NCBI GenBank assembly: GCA_021325525.1
Contig: JAJPHB010000137.1
Location: 1 to 42,186, forward strand
From: Alphaproteobacteria bacterium
GTDB taxonomy: Bacteria; Pseudomonadota; Alphaproteobacteria; ATCC43930; CGMCC-115725
Direction of reading: 5' to 3'
Length of the DNA: 42,186 bases
A program made the position numbers and the translations under genes. The notes under the pieces were generated by a model. The model was given only the letters and a program-made list of their open reading frames with translations. It was not told the origin of the DNA and ran no database searches. Positions 1 through 8,293 of the stretch are shown piece by piece (the first letter of the stretch is position 1; each line of letters begins with the position of its first letter).

Positions 1-222
1 CGCTCGGCCAACTGCCTCAAGAACGACAACATCGTCTATATCGGCGATCTCGTGCAGAAGACCGAGGCGGAGATGCTGCGGACGCCGAATTTCGGCCGCA
101 AGTCGCTGAACGAGATCAAGGAGGTGCTGGCGCAGATGGGGCTCCACCTCGGCATGGAGATCCCGAATTGGCCGCCCGAGAATATCGAGGATTTGGCCAA
201 GCGCCTCGAAGAGCCGTACTGA
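1..222 (+). CDS. rpoA: DNA-directed RNA polymerase alpha subunit, C-terminal end (partial)
   Basis: The window opens inside this gene; 73 codons and a TGA remain in frame 1. The fragment is the end of the alpha C-terminal domain, the helix-hairpin-helix module that binds UP-element DNA and activators. Visible hallmarks are the stretch [15 protein letters not shown] and the [17 protein letters not shown] segment, both typical of alphaproteobacterial RpoA. The 3' neighbour is rplQ, 56 bases on, the usual order at the end of the alpha ribosomal-protein operon. The N-terminal assembly domain lies outside the window. Confidence 0.97.
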   Translation, partial: RSANCLKNDNIVYIGDLVQKTEAEMLRTPNFGRKSLNEIKEVLAQMGLHLGMEIPNWPPENIEDLAKRLEEPY

Positions 223-278
223 TCGCCGACAAAACGGCCGGCGAATCCGGCCATAAGGTTTGTGGAGAGGGGAGTTCC

Positions 279-707
279 ATGCGTCATCGCCTCAGCGGCC
301 GCAGCTTCAGCCGCACCTCGGCGCATCGCAAGGCGATGTTCGAGAACCTTGCCCATGCGCTCTTGAAGCACGAGCAGATCACGACGACGCTGCCGAAGGC
401 CAAGGATCTGCGCCCGATCGCAGAGAAGCTGATCACCCTCGGCAAGCGCGGCGGCCTCCACGCCCGCCGGCAGGCTCTGGCGGCGCTGCAGGACACCAAG
501 ATCACGGAGAAGCTGTTCACGACCTTGGCGGAGCGCTACCGCAGCCGGCAGGGCGGATATACCCGCATCGTCAAGGCGGGGTTCCGCTATGGCGACGGCG
601 CCGCCATGGCTGTCATCGAGCTCGTCGATCGCGATCCATCGGCCAAGGGCGTCGATTCGGGCCCGGTGCAGAAGGACGAGACGGAGGAGAGCCCGGCCGC
701 CGCTTGA
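279..707 (+). CDS. rplQ: 50S ribosomal protein L17
   Basis: A 142-residue L17, a component of the large ribosomal subunit near the exit tunnel. The N-terminus [20 protein letters not shown] is the family signature, followed by the conserved [24 protein letters not shown] region. The frame stays open upstream of 279, but the start is set by the L17 N-terminus and by the purine-rich GGAGAGGGGAG about five bases before the ATG. The C-terminal tail after residue 120 is acidic and variable, as in other alphaproteobacteria. It is presumably co-transcribed with rpoA. It ends 13 bases from the convergent acylphosphatase gene. Confidence 0.97.
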   Translation: MRHRLSGRSFSRTSAHRKAMFENLAHALLKHEQITTTLPKAKDLRPIAEKLITLGKRGGLHARRQALAALQDTKITEKLFTTLAERYRSRQGGYTRIVKAGFRYGDGAAMAVIELVDRDPSAKGVDSGPVQKDETEESPAAA

Positions 708-720
708 GGCCGGCGTCCTC

Positions 721-999
721 CTATGCCGTCGGCGCCGTGCGAAAGCCGGTGCTGCCGTCATCCTGATCGGGTGTTGCCGCGACATTGGTGACGGCGGCGA
801 GACGCGGGCCCTGCCGGCAGGCACCGATGACCGCCATGAGCGCTGCCGAGGGGCCGATGAGCAAGGCTTCGACGCTGCCGTCGCGCCGGTTGCGCACCCA
901 GCCGCGCAAGCCTTGCGCTCGCGCTTCGTCTTCGAGCCAGGCGCGGTAGCCCACCCCCTGAACGCGTCCCTCGATCCGCAGCCGGACGGCGCCGTTCAT
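721..999 (-). CDS. acyP: Acylphosphatase
   Basis: A 92-residue protein of normal acylphosphatase length; the family hydrolyses carboxyl-phosphate bonds such as acetyl phosphate. The phosphate-binding loop GRVQGVGYRAW carries the catalytic Arg, and GWVRNRRDGSVEALLIG carries the catalytic Asn. The open frame continues upstream, but the ATG at 999 gives the standard start (MNGAVRLRIEGRVQG) and lies only 7 bases after the pccA stop, so the two genes are probably co-transcribed. No clear Shine-Dalgarno is visible. The longer frame would overlap pccA and is not needed. Confidence 0.93.
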   Translation of the reverse strand: MNGAVRLRIEGRVQGVGYRAWLEDEARAQGLRGWVRNRRDGSVEALLIGPSAALMAVIGACRQGPRLAAVTNVAATPDQDDGSTGFRTAPTA

Positions 1000-1006
1000 C
1001 GCGGCG

Positions 1007-2992
1007 TCACGCGAATTCGAGGATGATGTCGTCGACGGCGAGGCTGTCGCCGGCCCGGGCGCGGATCTTGGCGACCCTGCCGTCGCGCTCGGCGCGGAGC
1101 ACATTCTCCATCTTCATCGCTTCGACCGTCGCCAGCTCCTCGCCGGCCTTCACCTCCTGTCCCTCCTTGACGGCGATGCCGACCAGCAGGCCCGGCATCG
1201 GCGACAGCAGGAAGCGGGAAAGATCGGGCGCTTCCTTGACCGGCATGTGCGCAAGGAGCGCGGCGGCCGCCGGCCTCAGAACGCGCACCGTCATCGCCGC
1301 GCCGGCATGAGCGAGGCGAAATCCGACCCCGTCGCCGTCGATCTGGAAAACGGACAAGACACCGTCGATCCTTGCTCGCAAGATCGGCTCGCCGGGCCGC
1401 CAGTCAAGGGCCACATGCTGGGTTGCGGCTCCCCCTGCGGTGACCTGATAGCCGCCCGCCGCGGGCTCGACCATGACGGCATGCTGCTCGGCGCCGCTCA
1501 CGACGACCCATTGCGCGCCGATGCTCGGCGCCTGAGTCGAGACCTGACCCGAGATCCGGCTCTCGCGCTCGGCGAGGCGGCGCCGAACCGCGGCGGCGAC
1601 TGCGATCAGATTTCGCTTGGCCTCATCGGATAGGGTCGCGCCGGCATAGCCGCCGGGAAATTCCTCGGCGATGAAGTTGGTCGAGAGCGCGCCTCGGCGG
1701 AACCGCTCCTTGCCCAGCACGGCGGCGAGGAAGCCGAGATTGTGCGAAAGCCCGCGGATGCAGAAGGCGTCGAGCGCCTCCGCCATCCGCCGCGTGGCCG
1801 CCTCCCGGCTGGCGCCGCGCGTCACCAGCTTGGCGATCATCGGATCGTAATGGACGGTGATTTCCGCGCCCTCATAGATGCCTGTATCGACGCGGATGTC
1901 ATCCCCTGTCGGCGGCAGATAGCGGGTGAGGCGGCCGATCGACGGCAGGAAGCCGCGCACCGGGTCCTCGGCATAGACGCGCGCCTCGATCGCCCATCCG
2001 GAGAGCCGCACATCCTCCTGTCGCAGCGGCAGCCTCTCGCCGGCGGCGATGCGGATCATGAGCTCGACGAGATCGAGGCCGGTCACCCATTCCGTCACCG
2101 GATGCTCGACCTGCAGGCGCGTGTTCATCTCGAGGAAATAGAAGTTCCGTTCGCGATCGACGATGAATTCGACGGTGCCGGCCGAGCGGTAGCCGACGGC
2201 TTTGGCGAGGGCCACGGCCTGCGCGCCCATGGCGGCGCGCGTCGCCTCGTCGAGGAAGGGGCTCGGCGCCTCCTCGAAGACCTTCTGATGGCGGCGCTGG
2301 ATCGAGCATTCGCGCTCGCCGAGATGGATGACGTTGCCGTGGGCATCGCCCAGGACCTGAATTTCGATATGGCGCGGCTCCTCGATGTATTTTTCGAGGA
2401 AGACGCGGTCATCGGCGAAGCTGGAGCGCGCCTCGTTGGCGGCCGAACGGAACCCTTCCCGCAGCTCGCCATCGGTGCGGGCGATGCGCATCCCCTTGCC
2501 GCCGCCGCCCGCCGAGGCCTTGACCATGACGGGGTAGCCGATCTCGCGCGCGATGCGGAGCGCCGTCTCGGCATCGGGAATGACGCCGAGATGGCCGGGC
2601 ACGGTCGACACGCCGGCGGCATGCGCCAGCTTCTTCGACTCGATCTTGTCGCCCATAGCGGCGATGGCCGCGGGCGGCGGTCCGATGAAGACGATGCCGG
2701 CCGCGGCGAGAGCCTCCGCAAAGGCGGCCTTTTCCGAGAGGAAGCCGTAACCCGGATGCACCGCCTCGGCCCCGGTCTGCCGGCATGCCTCGATCATCCG
2801 GTCGATCCTGAGATAGCTCTCGGCCGAAGCCGCCGGCCCGATCCGCACCGCCTCATCGGACTCGCGAACATGGAGCGCGTCGGCATCGGCGTCGGAATAG
2901 ACGGCGACCGTCTTGATGCCCATGCGCCGCGCCGTTCGGATGACACGGCAGGCGATCTCGCCGCGATTGGCGATGAGGATCTTGGAGAACAT
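1007..2992 (-). CDS. pccA: Propionyl/acetyl-CoA carboxylase alpha subunit (biotin carboxylase and biotin carrier)
   Basis: A 661-residue biotin-dependent acyl-CoA carboxylase alpha chain that carboxylates biotin with ATP and bicarbonate and carries it to the beta subunit. In order: biotin carboxylase N-domain (MFSKILIANRGEIACRVIRTA, about 1-110), ATP-grasp domain with the Gly-rich loop SAGGGGKGMRIA (about 115-330), carboxylase C-domain (about 335-445), a linker region where the family has its BT domain, and the biotinyl domain with EAMKMENVL. Biotin would attach at Lys627. The beta subunit gene pccB lies upstream on the same strand across a repeat-bearing spacer of 160 bases. Propionyl-CoA is the likelier substrate given length and domain order; acetyl-CoA or methylcrotonyl-CoA cannot be excluded. 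Confidence 0.93.
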   Translation of the reverse strand: MFSKILIANRGEIACRVIRTARRMGIKTVAVYSDADADALHVRESDEAVRIGPAASAESYLRIDRMIEACRQTGAEAVHPGYGFLSEKAAFAEALAAAGIVFIGPPPAAIAAMGDKIESKKLAHAAGVSTVPGHLGVIPDAETALRIAREIGYPVMVKASAGGGGKGMRIARTDGELREGFRSAANEARSSFADDRVFLEKYIEEPRHIEIQVLGDAHGNVIHLGERECSIQRRHQKVFEEAPSPFLDEATRAAMGAQAVALAKAVGYRSAGTVEFIVDRERNFYFLEMNTRLQVEHPVTEWVTGLDLVELMIRIAAGERLPLRQEDVRLSGWAIEARVYAEDPVRGFLPSIGRLTRYLPPTGDDIRVDTGIYEGAEITVHYDPMIAKLVTRGASREAATRRMAEALDAFCIRGLSHNLGFLAAVLGKERFRRGALSTNFIAEEFPGGYAGATLSDEAKRNLIAVAAAVRRRLAERESRISGQVSTQAPSIGAQWVVVSGAEQHAVMVEPAAGGYQVTAGGAATQHVALDWRPGEPILRARIDGVLSVFQIDGDGVGFRLAHAGAAMTVRVLRPAAAALLAHMPVKEAPDLSRFLLSPMPGLLVGIAVKEGQEVKAGEELATVEAMKMENVLRAERDGRVAKIRARAGDSLAVDDIILEFA

Positions 2993-3008
2993 CAGTCAGC
3001 CGACAAGA

Positions 3009-3125
3009 GCCCTCTCCCGCGTGCGGGAGAGGGCAGGGTGAGGGCATGTCGCTTGGGAGGTCCCGCGAGTGAGTCTCGGCGGCAGCCCTCACCCCGACCC
3101 TCTTCCGCAAGCGGGAGACGGGGGA
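3009..3125. repeat. Two inverted copies of an interspersed palindromic element
   Basis: Positions 3009-3034 form a perfect 12-bp inverted repeat (GCCCTCTCCCGC / GCGGGAGAGGGC) followed by AGGGTGAGGGC. A second, slightly degenerate copy of the same unit lies in opposite orientation at 3085-3125. This looks like the short CCTCTCCC-type palindromic repeats scattered between genes in many alphaproteobacterial genomes. It lies in the pccB-pccA spacer, where the transcript would fold into strong hairpins. It could affect mRNA stability or partially terminate; that is inference. Confidence 0.8.
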
Positions 3126-3152
3126 AGCTGTAATCGAGCATAGCCAAGAGCG

Positions 3153-4685
<1,533 letters not shown>

Positions 4686-4805
4686 CGGCCGGCTCGTGCG
4701 CTCCCTCTCTGTTTGGTGCCGTCGGAGGCCACAATTCCGGACTGAATAGCGTGAACGCAATGCCGATGAAAGAGCATTGAAACGGGCAGTAGCGCGTCGG
4801 CCTCG

Positions 4806-5279
4806 TCAGCGACCGGGATCCGGACCCATGCCCTTTTCGGCAAGCTCGCGCCGGGCCTTCTCGCTCTTCTCGAGGCGAAGCCCCATGCCACGAAGGACAT
4901 GCGGCGCCTTCGTGAACTGGATGTCGCCATATTCCACCACCTCGACCCGGTTGCCCCAAGGATCGAGGAAGTCGAGGAAGGGGCCGTCGAGCAGCATCGC
5001 GCCCGCCGCCGCGGCGAGGGTGCGCACGGCCGAGCGGTCGTCGACGACGACGCCGACATGGCGATGCGCGTCCTTGTGCGGAGTCGGCGTCTCCATGAGG
5101 GCAATGAATTGGTCGCCCATATCGATGAAGGCCTGACCTTTGCCCTTGCCCCGCAGCGTGAAGCTGAAGATCTTGCCGTAGAAGGCCAGCGCCTCTTCGA
5201 CATCGCCGACTTCGAGGGCGATGTGATTCATGCCAATCAGCTTCGGCCTCTCGGCCCTGGGCACCGTCCTGTCGCTCAT
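4806..5279 (-). CDS. VOC-fold (glyoxalase/bleomycin resistance-like) protein
   Basis: A 157-residue member of the vicinal oxygen chelate superfamily with the paired beta-alpha-beta-beta-beta layout. Candidate metal ligands sit where the family places them: His in MNHIALEV, Glu in FIALMET, His in HRHVGVVVDD and Glu in NRVEVVEYG. The text LDPWGNRVEVVEY is a common glyoxalase-family motif. Its place next to the PCC genes raises the idea of methylmalonyl-CoA epimerase, but the conserved epimerase segments are not evident, so only the fold is assigned. It ends 120 bases before the pccB start on the same strand. Confidence 0.82.
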   Translation of the reverse strand: MSDRTVPRAERPKLIGMNHIALEVGDVEEALAFYGKIFSFTLRGKGKGQAFIDMGDQFIALMETPTPHKDAHRHVGVVVDDRSAVRTLAAAAGAMLLDGPFLDFLDPWGNRVEVVEYGDIQFTKAPHVLRGMGLRLEKSEKARRELAEKGMGPDPGR

Positions 5280-5378
5280 TCGTCCGCGCCTCCCTTCCCT
5301 CGCGCCATATCTCTCATCCTAGGTGGGATGCGGCGCCACAATCGGAAAGAGTGGCGATCGCGACGGTGTTCGCGCTCT

Positions 5379-6074
5379 TCAGCCTCGCGCGAGCGCGGCG
5401 AAGCGGGCGGTCGCGGCGATGTCCTCTTTGAGCGCGGCACGGCGCTCGGCCTGCTCGGCGTCCTCGCCCCATTGCTCGATCTGGAAGCTTTCGTCGAGCT
5501 GAGCGGCGGCGAAGGCGCTCGCCGGATCGAGCCGTTCTTCGAGCAGCGCCAAAGCGATGATCAGGGAGCCGCAAGCCGTCGTCGCGGCGTGGAGCGCCGT
5601 CAGCAGCAGGAGGTCGTAGCCCTCGACCGCCGCGGTGAAGGCGCGCAGCGTCGCCGGCGTCTGGGCGACGGGAACGACGCCGCTGGTCACCGCGAGCGGC
5701 GCGTCGTACCGCAGCACCGCCCAGTCGATGAGCGGCTGCCAGACCGCCTGTTGTCGGCGAATGAGCTCCGGCGGATGCTCGGCGCGATAGCAGACGAGGT
5801 CGGTCTTGGCATAGCCGGCGATTTCGGCGATCGCATCGGCGCGCCGGCGAGCGACGAGATCGAAGGCAGTGCTGGCCAGGCGCATGAGCGGCATCGAATG
5901 CGGCCGCACCTCTTGGCCTTGCGCGGCCCATTCCTCCGCGATCGCCTCGGCGAGTGCGCGGTTCGGCAGGATGAGGGGCGATTTCGCGGGAGTGCGCAGC
6001 CGCTTGTCGTCGAGAGCGATGCCGTATCCTCCGTCGACGGCAATCACCGAGACCTCCTTGTAGGTTCGCCGCAT
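5379..6074 (-). CDS. Atp12-family F1-ATPase assembly chaperone
   Basis: A 231-residue homologue of mitochondrial Atp12, which in mitochondria binds the F1 alpha subunit before assembly. Recognisable family text includes YGIALDDKRLRTPAKSPL near the start, LAEAIAEEWAAQGQ, the MPLMRLASTAFD helix, and the ETDLVCYRA-like AKTDLVCYRAEHPPEL segment. The gene follows the pseudouridine synthase on the same strand with 3 bases between stop and start, so they should share a transcript; rluC-atp12 proximity recurs in alphaproteobacteria. No membrane segment or export signal is seen, so it is cytoplasmic. Confidence 0.9.
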   Translation of the reverse strand: MRRTYKEVSVIAVDGGYGIALDDKRLRTPAKSPLILPNRALAEAIAEEWAAQGQEVRPHSMPLMRLASTAFDLVARRRADAIAEIAGYAKTDLVCYRAEHPPELIRRQQAVWQPLIDWAVLRYDAPLAVTSGVVPVAQTPATLRAFTAAVEGYDLLLLTALHAATTACGSLIIALALLEERLDPASAFAAAQLDESFQIEQWGEDAEQAERRAALKEDIAATARFAALARG

Positions 6075-6077
6075 TCG

Positions 6078-7073
6078 CTACCGCGCTCGCCGCGTCGGAA
6101 CGAGATCGGCGAAGGGATCGCCATCCGCCGCCGGAAAGCCGAAGAAGCGCCAGCTTTCCGCCATGTGCGGCGGCAGCGGTGCCTCGGCCCGCAGCATGCC
6201 GCCAGCGGGATGCGGCACCGCAATGGCACGGGCGTGGAGATGCAGCAGGCGTCCGCCGGGAACTCCGGGCAGATGCGCCGCGGCGCCGCCATATTTGCCG
6301 TCGCCGAGAATGGGCGTGCCGATCGCGGCACAATGGGCGCGGAGCTGATGCGTGCGGCCGGTCACCGGCATCAGGGCCAGGAACGCGGCCGTGGTGCCCG
6401 CTCGCTCGATGACGGCATAGTAGGTGACGGCAGCCTGCCCGTCCTCCTCCGGCGCCATCTTCTCGCCTGCGGCTCCCGGCAGTTTTGCGAGGGGCAGGTC
6501 GATGCGGCCGCGTTGCGGGCGCGGCACGCCGACGACGACCGCCCAATAGGTCTTGCGCGCCGCCTTGCTGCCAAAGGCTTCGGCAAGCTTCTGGGCGGCT
6601 CCTGCGCTGCGTGCCAGCAAGAGGACGCCCGAGGTGTCCTTGTCGAGCCGATGGACGAGGCGCGGGCGCTCCGCCGCCTCGAAGCGCAAGGCATCGAGAA
6701 GGCCGTCGAGATGGCGCACCGTTCTGGTGCCGCCCTGAACCGCCAGCCCCGCTTGCTTATTGATGGCGATGACATCGGCGTCGCGGTAGAGGATCGCGGC
6801 GCGGAGCGCGGCGGCGTCTTCGCTGCGAACCGCCCGCGGCCGCGCAATCGGCGCTGGCGTCTTGGTGTCGGAGAGCGGCGGCACGCGCACCGCCTGCCCC
6901 GGCGCAAGGCGGTCGCCGGCGCGGGCGCGTCTGCCGTCGATCCGAACCTGCCCGGTCCGCAGCAGCTTTTCGAGCCGCCCATGGCCGAGCTGCGGGAAGT
7001 GGCGCCGGAACCAGCGGTCGAGCCGGATGTCGCCTTCTTCCGCAGACACCGCGATGATCTGCACGCTGCTCAT
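6078..7073 (-). CDS. RluC/RluD-type ribosomal large subunit pseudouridine synthase
   Basis: A 331-residue enzyme of the RluA superfamily that isomerises uridines in RNA, probably 23S rRNA. An N-terminal S4 RNA-binding domain (about 15-75, RLDRWFRRHFPQLGHGRLEK) is followed by the catalytic domain. The catalytic motif reads RLVHRLDKDTSGVLLLAR, with Asp144 as the predicted nucleophile; later conserved text is PVTGRTHQLRAHCAAIGTPI and GDGKYGG. The S4 domain argues for RluC or RluD rather than RluA; the exact target uridines cannot be read from sequence. It is the first gene of the pair with atp12. Confidence 0.92.
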   Translation of the reverse strand: MSSVQIIAVSAEEGDIRLDRWFRRHFPQLGHGRLEKLLRTGQVRIDGRRARAGDRLAPGQAVRVPPLSDTKTPAPIARPRAVRSEDAAALRAAILYRDADVIAINKQAGLAVQGGTRTVRHLDGLLDALRFEAAERPRLVHRLDKDTSGVLLLARSAGAAQKLAEAFGSKAARKTYWAVVVGVPRPQRGRIDLPLAKLPGAAGEKMAPEEDGQAAVTYYAVIERAGTTAAFLALMPVTGRTHQLRAHCAAIGTPILGDGKYGGAAAHLPGVPGGRLLHLHARAIAVPHPAGGMLRAEAPLPPHMAESWRFFGFPAADGDPFADLVPTRRAR

Positions 7074-7127
7074 CGGCGGCGATGGTAGCCGCGCGGGCGC
7101 GGCGTCTCCACCCTTTCCCCGCGAGGC

Positions 7128-8042
7128 TCAATCGGCGCCGGCCAGCGCTCGGCTGCGCGCCCGCCGGATGGTCTCGCGATAGACGATATAGAGGCCGGAG
7201 GCGATGACGATGGCGGCGCCGATCAGCACCGCCGGCGTCGGCACGTCGCCCCATATGGCATAGCCGAGAGCCAGCGCCCACACCATCGAGGTATAGGAGA
7301 AGGGCGCGGCGACGGCAGCCGGCGTGAAGCGGCAGCCTTCGGTCCACCAGAGCTGGCCGATGCCGGCGATGAGGCCGGCCAGCAGGAAAAGGCCGAGATC
7401 GGAGAGGCTCGGGGTCCGCCAGAAGAACGGAAGGGCGAGAAGGCCGAGGACCGCGGTGCAGACCTGCTGATAAAAGGCGAGCGCCGTGCTCGCCTCGGTC
7501 AGGGTCATGCGGCGGATGGCGATCGTCACCGACGCGTTGATGAGCGCGTTCGCCAGCGCGAAGAGGGCGCCCGTGTGCAACATGCCGGCGCCGGGCGGCA
7601 GGATGACGAGGATGCCGACGAAGCCGAGCACCACCGCAGACCAGCGGTGCGGGCCGACCTGCTCGCCCAGAAACGGGATCGACAGGATGGTGAGGAAGAG
7701 GGGCGAGGAGAAGGTGATCGCCACCGCATCCGCCAGCGGCATCAGGCTGAAGGCGGTGAAGATGCACATCATCGAGACGAATTGCAGCGCCGAGCGCGTC
7801 GCGTGGTCGTGGAAGCGGTGCGTCCGCAGGACGCCGAGCCCGCCGTTTCGGGCGACGACATAAAGACAGGGTAGCAGCGCGAAGAGCGAGCGGAAGACGA
7901 TGATCTCGACGACGGAGTAGCGCGCGACGAGCCACTTGACGATGGCATTCACGATCGCGAAGACGAAGACCGAGGCGACGACGTAAAGAATGCCGCGCCG
8001 GATATCCTCGCGCGTCAGGACCGGCATCTGAAGACTTGCCAT
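7128..8042 (-). CDS. EamA/DMT-family permease
   Basis: A 304-residue polytopic membrane protein with about ten hydrophobic helices arranged as two EamA repeats, the drug/metabolite transporter layout. The first repeat begins at GILYVVASVFVFAIVNAIVKW; the helix ending one repeat reads VGILVILPPGAGM, and the second repeat ends with AVLIGAAIVIASGLYIVY. The family exports metabolites or amino acids, or imports S-adenosylmethionine or riboflavin in some branches; the substrate here cannot be told. The start at 8042 gives a short cytoplasmic leader; an internal ATG five codons on (MPVLTRE) is also possible. Confidence 0.88.
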   Translation of the reverse strand: MASLQMPVLTREDIRRGILYVVASVFVFAIVNAIVKWLVARYSVVEIIVFRSLFALLPCLYVVARNGGLGVLRTHRFHDHATRSALQFVSMMCIFTAFSLMPLADAVAITFSSPLFLTILSIPFLGEQVGPHRWSAVVLGFVGILVILPPGAGMLHTGALFALANALINASVTIAIRRMTLTEASTALAFYQQVCTAVLGLLALPFFWRTPSLSDLGLFLLAGLIAGIGQLWWTEGCRFTPAAVAAPFSYTSMVWALALGYAIWGDVPTPAVLIGAAIVIASGLYIVYRETIRRARSRALAGAD

Positions 8043-8293
8043 TATCGAAATGTCCGGCGGCCGACTCTTCCGGCATTAACCCTGAATTTCGTGGAGCGAG
8101 CCAGCGCTTTGCTCGCATGGCTGCTCCCCGCATGCCGACGGCGATCGTCTGCCGGCGCAGGCTTTCGGGCCAAGCTACGGGAAAAGCGGCAAAAACAGCT
8201 CCGAGCGCGGTATGCGAAGGGGTCAGGCGAATGAAGCCCCGGCAAGCGCTCCGCGCCGAGCGGTAATCGATTTTTAGCGAAATTACGGAATAG

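Noticed and set aside
4899-7088. A plus-strand frame of 729 codons spanning three minus-strand genes
   Set aside because: It runs through the VOC, Atp12 and pseudouridine synthase genes, each with diagnostic motifs on the other strand.
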